64,000 bases of DNA from JAKJEP01 sp964580995 (GCA_964580995.1 CAZOMV010000012.1:1-64000), one strand, 5' to 3'. Counted from the stretch's first letter, positions 25,999-34,564 are shown. The notes: generated by a model from the letters alone, not told the origin. Program-made: numbers and translations.

Positions 25999-26511
25999 TT
26001 AACGCTTCGAGAACTGGAACCTCTTGCGTGCTCCCTTTTGGCCGTATTTTTTACGTTCCTTCATGCGTCCGTCACGGGTCAGAAACCCGCCATCCCGCAG
26101 TTTGGGAAAGCAGTCCGGATCCGCGACTAACAAGGCTCGCGCCAACCCTAAACGGGCGGCCCCTGCCTGCCCGCCGATTCCGCCGCCGTTCACTTTCAGA
26201 TAGACATCGTAGCGGGAAAGGCTATCGGTGCATTTGAGCGGGGACCGGACATCCTCCTGATCCTGCAGGTCGGGGAAATACTCTTCCACCTTGGAACCGT
26301 TGACGAGAATGGTGCCCTTGCCTGGCTTAATCCGGACCCGGGCGATGGCACTTTTGCGGCGACCGATTCCCCAGCAAAACTGGCCCGGTCCCAACTGCGC
26401 CGCGGTCGGCTTGGCTTTCTCTTCCGCCAGGGAGCCAACCTTTACCGGGGTTGCCTTGATAATGCCTTCTACCTTACTGGGATCGATTAAAGGGGTATGT
26501 TGTTCTGACAC
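25999..26511 (-). CDS. rpsI: Small ribosomal subunit protein S9 (uS9)
   Basis: This is a 170-aa S9 with the family core from WGIGRRKSAIARVRIKPGKG (about residues 48-67) to the C-terminal KKYGQKGARKRFQFSKR, whose tail reaches the P-site tRNA. Normal bacterial S9 is about 130 aa; the extra 40-45 residues form an unrelated N-terminal extension (MSEQHTPLIDPSKVEGI...). It follows rplM by 20 bp in the usual L13-S9 order. Confidence 0.95.
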   Translation of the reverse strand: MSEQHTPLIDPSKVEGIIKATPVKVGSLAEEKAKPTAAQLGPGQFCWGIGRRKSAIARVRIKPGKGTILVNGSKVEEYFPDLQDQEDVRSPLKCTDSLSRYDVYLKVNGGGIGGQAGAARLGLARALLVADPDCFPKLRDGGFLTRDGRMKERKKYGQKGARKRFQFSKR

Positions 26512-26531
26512 GATTTCTTCCTCTGAATAGA

Positions 26532-26978
26532 TTAGTTCATTTCCAATGTTTTCGGTTGTTGTGCCGTATGCGGATGCTCACTGCCGCGATAGACTTTTAA
26601 TTTACTCAACATCTGCCGGCCCATTTTCGATTTGGGCAACATGCGGCGGATCGCTTCGCTGATGACTTTTTCGGGTTTTTCCGCGAACATCTTTTCAAAA
26701 CTGACGATTTTGTGTCCGCCGACATGATAGGTGTAATAATCGTATTCCTTGGCCAGAGCCTTCTTTCCGGTGACGCGGACCTTCTCGGCATTGGTGATAA
26801 CCACAAAATCACCGGTATCGACATTGGGCGTATAGATTGCCTTATGCTTGCCCATGAGGATCATGGCTACTTTTACGGCCAGCCTTCCCAGGATTTGACC
26901 ATCGGCATCGACGGAATACCAGTCCTGTTGCAGATTTTCATTATACGCCAATGTGCTTTTTTGCTGCTTCGCCTGCAT
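26532..26978 (-). CDS. rplM: Large ribosomal subunit protein L13 (uL13)
   Basis: This is a 148-aa L13 with WYSVDADGQILGRLAVKVA, the GKHK...YTPNVDTGDFVVITNAEKV core, YYTYHVGGHK and the C-terminal LKVYRGSEHPHTAQQP. The ATG at 26978 is preferred because an AAGGA lies upstream; the alternative ATG at 26990 abuts that AAGGA and leaves no room for it to act. It is first in rplM-rpsI, driven by a promoter about 100 bp upstream. Confidence 0.95.
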   Translation of the reverse strand: MQAKQQKSTLAYNENLQQDWYSVDADGQILGRLAVKVAMILMGKHKAIYTPNVDTGDFVVITNAEKVRVTGKKALAKEYDYYTYHVGGHKIVSFEKMFAEKPEKVISEAIRRMLPKSKMGRQMLSKLKVYRGSEHPHTAQQPKTLEMN

Positions 26979-27077
26979 AGTGAATATCATTCCTTCTTTG
27001 CCCTTCTACCTTGGGTAGTAGGGATATCAGACACTCCAATTTCTTTTTCAGTTTCCTGTTACTATACGAAACCCAAT

Positions 27078-27105
27078 ATTCTAGCAATCTTTCTGATCCT
27101 GTCAA
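27078..27105 (-). promoter_or_regulatory. Sigma70-type promoter of rplM-rpsI
   Basis: On the minus strand a consensus TTGACA is followed after 16 bp by TGC-TAGAAT, an extended -10 with one mismatch in the hexamer. It would give a leader of roughly 90 nt, as is common for ribosomal-protein operons. Confidence 0.7.
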
Positions 27106-27379
27106 AACATTTTTATCCAATCTTTTCTCTTTCCCGGCCCGGAAACAAGGAAAAAACGTGGAAAATTACATAAATGTTTTTTTTATAAGCAGTTATGTAA
27201 ATTCGCCCAAACCTCTGTTGTGGCCATTTCGCATCCGCAAGCGGGACCGAAGAAAGAAATACTATCTGAGAGGGACTAATCGGTCATTGGGATAGCAACG
27301 AAACGGACCGGATGGATGGATCACGATTTTGCCGGTTCCCAAGCGATCCTTTTCAGCAGAAGCCCCGTTTTTGTTTAAA

Positions 27380-27472
27380 TTGACGCCAGCGTCAAAAGCA
27401 CTTCGACCCCTTGTTATTGGGGAGCCAGAGCTGTTTTTGGATGTCCATATCGACTTTTGGCGGTTCCGTCAA
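27380..27472. repeat. Dispersed ~90-bp hairpin repeat (copy B)
   Basis: The left end is the perfect hairpin TTGACG-CCAG-CGTCAA; the centre has CCCC-TTGTTATT-GGGG; the right end TTGGCG-GTTC-CGTCAA forms a hairpin with one G-T pair. The two ends are also inverted repeats of each other (TTGACG...CAAAAG against CTTTTG...CGTCAA). It is nearly identical to the copy at 36867 except for a few extra bases near the right end. Confidence 0.92.
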
Positions 27473-27683
27473 ATTATTTTCCACCCATCAGACAAAAATA
27501 TTGACCGATTTCGGAGAACAACATACACTGGCAACACATCGGTATAATGAGAGTAGTTGACCGGTTTGATTTGGCAAATATCTGGTAATTGATGTGTTAC
27601 CCCGTTACCCGAAGGCAATAAGTGATGGAGTGCGTTCGGATTGTGCCGTCCAGGTGTGACCGAACTGTAAGGAGTGATAAACG

Positions 27684-28601
27684 ATGCAGCGCTACTACCG
27701 ATTAGCCGAAGATAAGGTTGTGGAAGGCGAGCAAGAAAATAGCCAGATTCGGGTTTTTATCGCCCCAACGGAAGACGAGAAAAAATATCTGGTGGACCAG
27801 TTCAAGATCGACGAACATACGCTCCAGTCGGCCCTGGACCCGGACGAGGTGGCGCGTGTGGAATTTGAGCCGGACCATACGGCCATCATCTTTAAATATC
27901 CGCGCAAGTACTCCTCCGAGGATAATTTTCTTTTCCGCATTGCCTCCACCGCCATGTTTGTCTTCAAAGACCGGCTGATCATCGTGTTGGCTGACGATGT
28001 GGTTCTTTTTGAAGGGAGGCCGTTTCTGCGGGTTCGGTCCATAGAATATGTGGTGCTGAAACTGCTTTACAATGTCATCCTGCACTTTACCCAGCACCTG
28101 CGCGGCATGAACATGATCAGCAACGAGCTGGAGCAGCAGATCAGCACGTCCATGGATAATGTGCACCTGCTGAATATGTTCACGCTGGAAAAAGGGCTGG
28201 TGTATTATTTCAATGCCATCAATTCCAACGGGGCTATCTGCGAAAAGCTCAAGACCAACGCCGCCAAGATCGGATTTACGCCGGAAAATCTGGAATTTCT
28301 GGATGATATTATCATCGAAAACAGCCAATGTTCCCGTCAGGCGGAGATTTACTCGAACATTCTGGCCAGCCTGATGGATGCCCGCGCCTCCATCGTCGCC
28401 AACAACCTGAACTTGTTGATTAAAACGCTCACCATGATCACCATTACGATCATGCTGCCGACCCTGATTGTGAGTATCTTTTCCATGAATGTGGCCCTGC
28501 CTATTTCACAGACGGGTTCTGTTTCTTTCTGGGTAGTGCTCTTTCTGGCACTGTTTTCCAGTATCGGATTCTGTCTGTACTGGCGTTACCGCAAGTGGTA
28601 G
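27684..28601 (+). CDS. corA: CorA-family divalent cation (Mg2+/Co2+) transporter
   Basis: This 305-aa protein has a long acidic/helical cytoplasmic domain and two C-terminal membrane spans (ITITIMLPTLIVSIFSMNV and FWVVLFLALFSSIGFCLYW), ending in the basic tail YWRYRKW, all standard for CorA. The signature at the end of the first span is Ser-Met-Asn (SMNVALP) instead of Gly-Met-Asn, a variant that may affect selectivity. It should form a pentameric channel in the inner membrane. It is a single gene, preceded by AAGGAG. Confidence 0.9.
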   Translation: MQRYYRLAEDKVVEGEQENSQIRVFIAPTEDEKKYLVDQFKIDEHTLQSALDPDEVARVEFEPDHTAIIFKYPRKYSSEDNFLFRIASTAMFVFKDRLIIVLADDVVLFEGRPFLRVRSIEYVVLKLLYNVILHFTQHLRGMNMISNELEQQISTSMDNVHLLNMFTLEKGLVYYFNAINSNGAICEKLKTNAAKIGFTPENLEFLDDIIIENSQCSRQAEIYSNILASLMDARASIVANNLNLLIKTLTMITITIMLPTLIVSIFSMNVALPISQTGSVSFWVVLFLALFSSIGFCLYWRYRKW

Positions 28602-28654
28602 GGGACGTATTGGCAACGGTGCGTCCGGAATAAGAGGAGGCAACATCCGCTGCC

Positions 28655-28891
28655 TCAAGGGAGGGGATCATAACCGCCTTTACCCCAGGGATGACAGCGG
28701 AGAATCCGCCGGAGTGACAGATAGCATCCTTTCCATAAACCGTAGCTTGTCAGGGCTTCCAGAGCATAGACACTACACGTCGGCTCATACCGGCAGCTTC
28801 GGGGCAAATAGGGGGAAATCGCCAGTTGATAAAACCGTATCAGCCAGATCAGCGGCTGGGTCATTATCCGGTTATCTATATCCGTCTTCAT
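28655..28891 (-). CDS. yidD: Membrane protein insertion efficiency factor YidD
   Basis: This is about 78 aa with the family signature IRFYQLAISPYLPRSCRYEPTCS split across LIRFYQLAISPYLPRSC and RYEPTCSVYALEAL, and a C-terminal RCHPWGKGGYDP. YidD assists YidC-dependent insertion of membrane proteins. It follows rnpA immediately. An in-frame TTG at 28906 is possible, but ATG 28891 gives the usual length. Confidence 0.93.
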   Translation of the reverse strand: MKTDIDNRIMTQPLIWLIRFYQLAISPYLPRSCRYEPTCSVYALEALTSYGLWKGCYLSLRRILRCHPWGKGGYDPLP

Positions 28892-28906
28892 GGGATAGTA
28901 CCCCAA

Positions 28907-29314
28907 TTATGGTAGTTGTTTAGTATGGATTTTGGCTGTCAGGCGGATCAGAGACTGGCCGTATTCCGCAACCGAATCGATCTTTTGATGTTCCTCCTGA
29001 TACACCAGCCGGGGTATTACAACAAAATCATAACCGGCTGGCAAATCATATTGTTGCAGGCGAAAGGCTTCCCGCAAAGCCCGTTTATAGCGGTTTCGCC
29101 GGACCGCGGAACCCAATTTTTTTCCCACGGCCAGACCCAGGCGGGAATGGTCCAGATGGTTCGGCAGGGCGAAAAGGATGAGGCGGGAATCGGATCGTTT
29201 TTTTCCGGAATCGAAAACGGCGGCGAAATCCGCGGATTTTTTGATTCGGCGATCCGAGCCAAAACAATAACGCCGGCCCGCTGTTTTGTTCCGTTTTTCT
29301 TTATTTGCCATCAT
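28907..29314 (-). CDS. rnpA: Ribonuclease P protein component
   Basis: This is about 135 aa with the basic RNA-binding motif RRNRYKRALREAFR and the central LAVGKKLGSAVRRNR, plus an N-terminal SADFAAVFDSGKK typical of the family. It binds the RNase P RNA for tRNA 5' processing. The start at ATG 29314 overlaps the preceding gene by 14 nt; a longer frame upstream has no homology. rpmH, which usually precedes rnpA, is absent here; the upstream gene is a membrane protein and then a DnaJ-like gene. Confidence 0.93.
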   Translation of the reverse strand: MMANKEKRNKTAGRRYCFGSDRRIKKSADFAAVFDSGKKRSDSRLILFALPNHLDHSRLGLAVGKKLGSAVRRNRYKRALREAFRLQQYDLPAGYDFVVIPRLVYQEEHQKIDSVAEYGQSLIRLTAKIHTKQLP

Positions 29315-29771
29315 CGGTATCGGTTTCCCGGCTATCTCCAAGCGGCCCCGGCTCGATGTCTTTTTCATCGAGCCTATACTGACTCCAGGCGTCCACATAG
29401 GCCGTCGGCTCTGCCTTTTTTCCGATCTGCAGCCGCTGCCGCTGGAAGCGGCTGAACCGGATTAACGAAAGAATCAGAAAAAAAGTGAATATTACGATTA
29501 TAAAAACCAGGTTTACTGCCAGCAGAAATTTTAAGCGTTTCCTGTCCTTTTCCTTCTTTGGGTCAGCCGCAGCAGAACCCGGATGATCCGGACCGGACGG
29601 TTCCAAGGGTTTCGCCTGCACAGCGAGGGAGGAGGTGTTTTGAAACGGCTCCGCGGCAGCGGGTTCCGCGATTGTTGCGCTGATGCCGGTCGAGCCTGCC
29701 GCTGGGAAAAACAGCAGCCATACGAAAGCCCATCCTACCCACATTCCTTTTTCTGGTATCAATCGCTTCAT
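29301..29771 (-). CDS. Small membrane protein of unknown function
   Basis: This 156-aa protein has an N-terminal hydrophobic segment (about residues 12-26, probable signal peptide), an Ala/Pro-rich linker, one membrane span (FLLAVNLVFIIVIFTFFLIL, about 82-101) and a basic then acidic cytoplasmic tail. I do not recognise a family. It sits between the DnaJ-like gene (19-bp gap) and rnpA (14-nt overlap), so it is translated as part of that operon. Confidence 0.7.
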   Translation of the reverse strand: MKRLIPEKGMWVGWAFVWLLFFPAAGSTGISATIAEPAAAEPFQNTSSLAVQAKPLEPSGPDHPGSAAADPKKEKDRKRLKFLLAVNLVFIIVIFTFFLILSLIRFSRFQRQRLQIGKKAEPTAYVDAWSQYRLDEKDIEPGPLGDSRETDTDDGK

Positions 29772-29790
29772 GCCGCCATCCTGCTGATTT

Positions 29791-30777
29791 TCAGGACCAG
29801 TTTTTCCGCAGGTCCGGTTGCGGATTTCGGTCGCTGAATTCCTGCAATAACTCTTTGGATCGCGAATCCGGATTTTTAGGGGGCATAATTTTTAAAATCA
29901 AGAACATATCGCCGGTAGCTCCGGATTTTTGCGATTTAACTCCTCGTTCCTTGAGCCGGAGTTTTTGCCCGCTGCTGCTGCCGGAGGGAATGGTTACGGT
30001 GGTAACTCCCGTCAACGTGGGGACATCAATTCGGGTTCCCAGGACCGCCTCAGAAAAGCTCAGCGGCACGTCCAGATAGATATCACTGTCCTTTCGCTCG
30101 AAATAGGGATGTTCCGTGACGGCAACCGTGATGATCATATCCCCATTACCGCCCGAGCCCGGCTGGCCTCTGCCTTTGAGCCGGATCTTGCCGCCGTTGG
30201 CGATACCCGCGGGAATTTTAACCGTCAGCCGTTCCTGCCGGTGCCGACCGTCAGGTTCCATAAGGGTGGTTATTACATCCCGTGTAGCTCCGTGAATGGA
30301 TTCTTCGAAACTGATCACCAGGTTATGCTCCAGGTCCTGTCCCCGCCGGGCCGTTCGATCCTGGCGAGTTCTGCGCGTGCTTCGACCCTGGCGGAACTGC
30401 TCAAATATCTCATCCAGACCCCCGCCGCCACCTACCCCCCCAAAAATATCCGATGCATCAAAATGGATTCCTCCGGGACCTTGCTGCTGGGAGTTCCATT
30501 GGTATGTTTGCCCCGACCCTCCCGGCCAACCCGTCCCACCCTGGCTGTGCATATGCTCGCCGGCATGGCCGAACTGGTCATAGGCCTGACGCTTCTGGGC
30601 ATCCCCCAAAATTTCATACGCCTCCTGGATTTCCTTAAATTTTTCCACTGCATCGGCAGCAGCCCCGGCGGTATCCGGGTGGTATTTTCGAGCCAGTTTG
30701 CGGTAGGCCTTTTTGATCTGGTCAATCGAGGCATCCCGGGTAATCCCTAATATTTCATAATAATCTTTTTTTGCCAT
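29791..30777 (-). CDS. DnaJ-like co-chaperone without zinc fingers (CbpA type)
   Basis: This 328-aa protein has an N-terminal J-domain with the HPD motif (KLARKYHPDTAGA, about residues 27-39), a Gly-rich segment, and the two beta-barrel client-binding domains (LVISFEESIHGATRDV, FSEAVLGTRIDVPTLTG). The Cys-rich zinc-finger repeats of canonical DnaJ are absent; no CxxCxGxG is found, so it is a type II Hsp40. It would stimulate DnaK. It heads the minus-strand set that continues into rnpA and yidD. No CIRCE element is seen upstream. Confidence 0.92.
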   Translation of the reverse strand: MAKKDYYEILGITRDASIDQIKKAYRKLARKYHPDTAGAAADAVEKFKEIQEAYEILGDAQKRQAYDQFGHAGEHMHSQGGTGWPGGSGQTYQWNSQQQGPGGIHFDASDIFGGVGGGGGLDEIFEQFRQGRSTRRTRQDRTARRGQDLEHNLVISFEESIHGATRDVITTLMEPDGRHRQERLTVKIPAGIANGGKIRLKGRGQPGSGGNGDMIITVAVTEHPYFERKDSDIYLDVPLSFSEAVLGTRIDVPTLTGVTTVTIPSGSSSGQKLRLKERGVKSQKSGATGDMFLILKIMPPKNPDSRSKELLQEFSDRNPQPDLRKNWS

Positions 30778-31262
30778 AAATAATCAGTTCTTCCGGTAAT
30801 CGAAATCCAAAACGGGTAGGGTTCCGCAAAATTTAATTATAGCGCAGAGGAAATAATCACGCAATGGTTTACTTTTTCTGAGGGAAAACCGTATTTTACT
30901 AAAAAAAAATCCATATCTATATATTGTGGTTGCACTTATGGGTCCTGGAATATTGTAAAAATAGGGAAAATAGCGAATTTTGGGAAAATACCCCTTTGGA
31001 AACTGGAAAGCTTTTTCCTGTTCCTGCGTCTTATAACCATTATTTTCGGCCCTTTACAGGGCTAATAACAGTTTTTTTCAATCTTATCGCTTCTGGTAGG
31101 ATTTTCTCAAGTTTCTTTTCCCTCTCCGTCGATAAGAGTCAGGTAAGGCAATATTGCTGGGTAAACAATAAGCCTTAGAGTACTATATGTTGTGGTTTTG
31201 TAAAAAAGTGTTTCGGGGTAAAATGTTTAAAGCAGAATTAAACAAAAAGGGTAAAGGTGAGT
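30778..31262. other. 485-bp AT-rich divergent intergenic region
   Basis: It separates the DnaJ-like gene (minus) and the flgM-like gene (plus). I find no convincing gene, repeat or strong promoter; TA-rich stretches around 31175-31230 could hold the flgM promoter, but no sigma-28 consensus is evident. Confidence 0.5.
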
Positions 31263-31550
31263 ATGAACAATATTCAAGGTATTAATGGTTATTCCGGTCC
31301 CAACGCGATCACGAACCAGACCCCATCGGTTGCCAGTGGTCCCCAGGCAGCCAAACAGGTGGCGGAGAGTCAGGATAGCGTGGAAATCTCGCAAATCGCC
31401 CGTTTTATGAACGAAATTGCGATGATGCCGGAGATTCGGACCGAGAAAGTCAATGCCATTCGAGAGGCGTTGGCCAACGGAACCTATGATGTAGAAGGAA
31501 ATCTATCTGCGGCTCTCGACCGGCTTCTCGAAGAGCATCCCATCGAATAG
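31263..31550 (+). CDS. flgM: FlgM-like anti-sigma-28 factor
   Basis: This 95-aa protein has a disordered N-terminal half and the FlgM C-terminal pattern: DSVEISQIARFM, then PEIRTEKVNAIREALANGTY and LDRLLEEHP. FlgM holds the flagellar sigma factor FliA inactive until the hook is complete, so the organism probably makes flagella. The ATG at 31263 is preferred over an in-frame GTG at 31257 because AAAGGTGAG serves as its ribosome-binding site. No other flagellar gene is in the window. A clear terminator follows. Confidence 0.8.
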   Translation: MNNIQGINGYSGPNAITNQTPSVASGPQAAKQVAESQDSVEISQIARFMNEIAMMPEIRTEKVNAIREALANGTYDVEGNLSAALDRLLEEHPIE

Positions 31551-31590
31551 ATTTTCCTTTCAGGTTAAATTCCTTTTCCTCTATTTTAGA

Positions 31591-31620
31591 AAAGGCAGGT
31601 GCAAGGGCCTGCCTTTTTTT
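31591..31620 (+). terminator. Rho-independent terminator after flgM
   Basis: AAAGGCAGG pairs with CCTGCCTTT (9 bp) around an 8-nt loop and is followed by a run of Ts. It lies about 40 bp after the stop. Confidence 0.9.
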
Positions 31621-31717
31621 ATGCCCATGAATTATTGGTTCTTGCCCTTGATTTATCCTCCCGCTTTTCGTAGCATACCGGGAACCGGAATGTTTTTTAA
31701 AGCTATGGAGTCTGGCC

Positions 31718-32047
31718 GTGCTGCAATGTAAAGATTGTGAATTTTTCTCCCGGGATAATCTGGGGCGGATCATGCTTCGCTGCGATCCGTTCAGCACCAT
31801 CAAGGAACCGGCCTGCCTGGATAAATGGCAACTGGTTCGGCTCGATGCCCTGCTGCAATCCTACCAGGCAACCTTGCGCTGGTACCAGAAGCTGGCGCCC
31901 ATGCAGGAGCAGATGTTTCAGTATATGAAACGCGAGATGGACGAGATCGAAGATGCCGACAGTTGGAAATACCAGGAGGATGAGGAATTCGATCCGGAAA
32001 CGGACGAACCAAAAAAAGATAAGGAAGAGGAAGATCCTTTCCGATAA
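31718..32047 (+). CDS. Small Cys-containing protein of unknown function
   Basis: This 109-aa protein with a GTG start has ATGGAG eight nt upstream. Four cysteines lie in the first 33 residues (CKDC at 4-7, then C22 and C33), consistent with a small metal-binding site. A helical middle follows, and the C-terminus is very acidic (EDEEFDPETDEPKKDKEEEDP). It precedes the phosphohexomutase gene by about 50 bp. I do not recognise a family. Confidence 0.65.
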   Translation: MLQCKDCEFFSRDNLGRIMLRCDPFSTIKEPACLDKWQLVRLDALLQSYQATLRWYQKLAPMQEQMFQYMKREMDEIEDADSWKYQEDEEFDPETDEPKKDKEEEDPFR

Positions 32048-32095
32048 TAGAGAAATGGAACAGAGGTTTGGCTTTAGAGAGGAGATTTGCTAACC

Positions 32096-33472
32096 ATGGA
32101 TGTATCAATCTTTAAGGCGTATGATATTCGGGGAGTGTATCCGGATCAACTGGACGAGGATGCCGCCTGGAAAATCGGCCATGCCGCTGCGCAGTTTCTC
32201 CGGTCCCTTTTGCGCGGGTATGAACGCGGTTCGGCCAATACCCAGTCGGTCGTAGTCGGCCGGGATATGCGCAAGCACAGCCCGTCGATAGCGGCGGCGC
32301 TGATTAAGGGGATGACCGCCTCCGGGGCCAACGTCATCGACATCGGCATGATCGATACGCCGCAGATTTATTTTGCGATTAACCATCTGGACACCTGCGG
32401 GGGGGTGCAGACGACCGCCAGCCACAATCCGGCCCAGTATAACGGCTTCAAAATCAGCGGCCTCCAGGCCCGGCCGATCAGCGGGGAAACCGGCCTGCAG
32501 GAAATCAAGCATATTGCCACCTCTCTCCAGCACACCAAAGCGGCGGGCCAGGGGCAGGTGATCACGAAAGATCTGACCGATCCCTATCGGAGGCATGTTC
32601 TCAGTTTCCTCAGCAGCAATATCCGCAAACTCAAAATTGTGATCGATGCCTCCAATGGCATGGCCGGTAAATGGGTGCCGTTGATTTTCGGCCAGGCGGG
32701 GATCGAAATCATTCCTCTGAATTTTGAGCATGACGGCACGTTCAAACATGATCCCAATCCGCTGGTGGAAGCCAATCTCACCGAACTCAAACGTGCGGTG
32801 ATCGACCATCAGGCGGATGTGGGCGTTTGTTTTGACGGCGATGCCGACCGGCTGATCATTGTGGATGAAAATGGCAGAACCATCGGCTGCGATATCATTA
32901 CCGCTCTGCTGGCCGGTTACTTCCTGCAGAAAAATCCCAAATCCGCAGTTGTTTATGATCTGCGTTCCAGTTGGGTGGTCAAGGAAGAAGTATTGCAGAA
33001 GGGCGGCCAGCCCCGGCGGGAGCGGGTGGGCCATGCTTTTATGAAAAAGGCCCTGAAGGACAGCAAGGGCGTTTTTGGCGGTGAGCTAAGCGGGCATTTT
33101 TATTATCGCGACAATTTCTTTGCCGACAGCGGCATGATTACGCTGGTGCACATGATTAATGTTCTATCCGCTTCCAACAAACCCATCAGCGAACTGGTCA
33201 AGCCCCTCCAGCGGTATTATGCCAGCGGGGAAAAGAATTTCGAGGTGGAGAACAAAAAGGCTATGATGGAACAACTGGCCCGGAAATACCGCGACGCGGA
33301 AATCGACTATCTGGACGGGGTTACGATCCAGTATAAGGACTGGTGGTTCAACTGCCGGCCCAGCAATACCGAGCCGCTGCTGCGGCTGAACGTCGAGGCC
33401 AAAACGCAGGATTTACTGGTGAAACAGATGAACGAGCTAAAGAGCCTGCTCGGGGAACCGGTAGCCCATTAA
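32096..33472 (+). CDS. Phosphomannomutase/phosphoglucomutase
   Basis: This is a 458-aa alpha-D-phosphohexomutase. The N-terminal FKAYDIRGVYP, the phosphoserine loop TTASHNPAQYNGFK (about residues 104-117), the metal loop FDGDADR, the sugar-specificity GELSGHFYYRD and the C-terminal phosphate-binding RPSNTEPLLRL are all present. It interconverts hexose-6- and hexose-1-phosphates for sugar-nucleotide and polysaccharide synthesis. ATG 32096 follows AGGAG; a TTG at 32087 is less likely. Confidence 0.93.
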   Translation: MDVSIFKAYDIRGVYPDQLDEDAAWKIGHAAAQFLRSLLRGYERGSANTQSVVVGRDMRKHSPSIAAALIKGMTASGANVIDIGMIDTPQIYFAINHLDTCGGVQTTASHNPAQYNGFKISGLQARPISGETGLQEIKHIATSLQHTKAAGQGQVITKDLTDPYRRHVLSFLSSNIRKLKIVIDASNGMAGKWVPLIFGQAGIEIIPLNFEHDGTFKHDPNPLVEANLTELKRAVIDHQADVGVCFDGDADRLIIVDENGRTIGCDIITALLAGYFLQKNPKSAVVYDLRSSWVVKEEVLQKGGQPRRERVGHAFMKKALKDSKGVFGGELSGHFYYRDNFFADSGMITLVHMINVLSASNKPISELVKPLQRYYASGEKNFEVENKKAMMEQLARKYRDAEIDYLDGVTIQYKDWWFNCRPSNTEPLLRLNVEAKTQDLLVKQMNELKSLLGEPVAH

Positions 33473-33493
33473 AGCGGGTTCCTTTTCGTTTTT

Positions 33494-34381
33494 TTAGCCG
33501 TTGCGGCGCCGGCGAAGCAGCGCCAGCCCGCCTACACTCAGAAGGCCCAGCGTGACCGGTTCGGGGATAACCACGACATCGCTATAAGCAGTACCCACGC
33601 GAATTTCATCGATCCAGCCATTGGCGACGGCTTCGCTGTTAGAGGACTTGCTGACAGCGACCGCCGCCTCGCTGAAGAAGAATCCGGAGGGGTCACTGCT
33701 GCCGGCGCTGACGGGGATCCATGTCGGCTCGGCATCGGCAGAGGGATTGAGCGCGAAATAGGTTCGGGCGAGGAAGCCGCCGCCGCCATAGGGAGTAATG
33801 TCGATCTTCATGACGACCTGGACGACGGTGCCGGTGGTGTACAGGCCGAGATTGTTATTGTTGCCGGTGTAGTCACTGCTGGAGGCGGTGTAGATGGCCA
33901 AGTTACCGTCAATATTGCGGTAGAGCCCCATTTGCTGGGCGCGGGGGTTGGCGTTCAACTGGCCCAGAGGGATTTCAACATAGATTTTCGAAGTAGCCGT
34001 GTTCAGGTCCGCTTCCTCGGCCTTGAAGAAGGCGCTGGCGTACAGCACCCCCGGGGTTGTGTAGGTAGCTTCCGTAAAGTCGTTTCCGTTGGCAAATCGA
34101 TAGGTGCCCGCACCGAGATCCGGCAGGCTCATGTATAGATTGTTCCCGCTGAGTGCCCGGCCCGCAATTTTCAGTCCGGGAGCATCTATCTCCGCCTTCT
34201 TGTTGGCGTGACCGGGATTCGATGTGGCCGCGTAGTCGGTGTCGTACGCGCTCAAGCCCGTTCCGTCAGCCCCATTGAACTGATCCAGGAACAACATGCT
34301 GCCTGTTGCTTGGCCACCGATAAGGACCATAGAAAAGAAAAGAACCAAACTTACCCAGCGCGCACTATTCCATCTTAACAT
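33494..34381 (-). CDS. PEP-CTERM sorting domain protein
   Basis: This 295-aa secreted protein has a signal peptide (LVLFFSMVLIGGQATGS), a beta-rich laminin-G/concanavalin-like middle (LFLDQFNGADGTGLSAYD...), and at the C-terminus the sorting signal VVIPEPVTLGLLSVGGLALL followed by RRRRNG. PEP-CTERM signals are cleaved by exosortase, so the protein is expected at the cell surface or in the matrix. The start was set at ATG 34381 because a GGAGGAGGAA ribosome-binding site stands before it; the longer open frame upstream is untranslated leader containing the promoter. No exosortase gene is in the window. Confidence 0.92.
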   Translation of the reverse strand: MLRWNSARWVSLVLFFSMVLIGGQATGSMLFLDQFNGADGTGLSAYDTDYAATSNPGHANKKAEIDAPGLKIAGRALSGNNLYMSLPDLGAGTYRFANGNDFTEATYTTPGVLYASAFFKAEEADLNTATSKIYVEIPLGQLNANPRAQQMGLYRNIDGNLAIYTASSSDYTGNNNNLGLYTTGTVVQVVMKIDITPYGGGGFLARTYFALNPSADAEPTWIPVSAGSSDPSGFFFSEAAVAVSKSSNSEAVANGWIDEIRVGTAYSDVVVIPEPVTLGLLSVGGLALLRRRRNG

Positions 34382-34535
34382 ACTTCCTCCTCCCAGACTC
34401 TCAGCGGTACTCACCGCCTCCATTCTGGAATAAAAAATCCAACACTTTGCCAATCGTTTCTTACAGACTTCTCCCGCTCGCAATGAAACACTCCATTTGC
34501 TAAAATATCCGGAAAAGCCAACTTGAATTGTGTTT

Positions 34536-34564
34536 ATTATAACCTGGGACATATGATTTTGCAA
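34536..34564 (-). promoter_or_regulatory. Sigma70-type promoter of the PEP-CTERM gene
   Basis: On the minus strand TTGCAA, a 17-bp spacer, then a consensus TATAAT. It gives a leader of roughly 150 nt before the ATG at 34381. Confidence 0.75.

Larger units (their letters stand above)
26991..27683. other. 693-bp intergenic region between rplM and corA
   Basis: This gap holds the rplM promoter (minus strand, 27078-27105), AT-rich sequence without a convincing gene (27110-27370), one full copy of the dispersed repeat (27380-27472), and the leader of corA with AAGGAG nine nt before its ATG. Short open frames here have no recognisable motif. Confidence 0.6.

Noticed and set aside
27011..27295. 94-aa open frame between rplM and corA
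   Set aside because: It has no ribosome-binding site and no motif, and it runs through the rplM promoter region; composition is that of AT-rich spacer.
30778..30900. CIRCE/HrcA operator upstream of the DnaJ-like gene
   Set aside because: No TTAGCACTC-N9-GAGTGCTAA inverted repeat or close variant is present.
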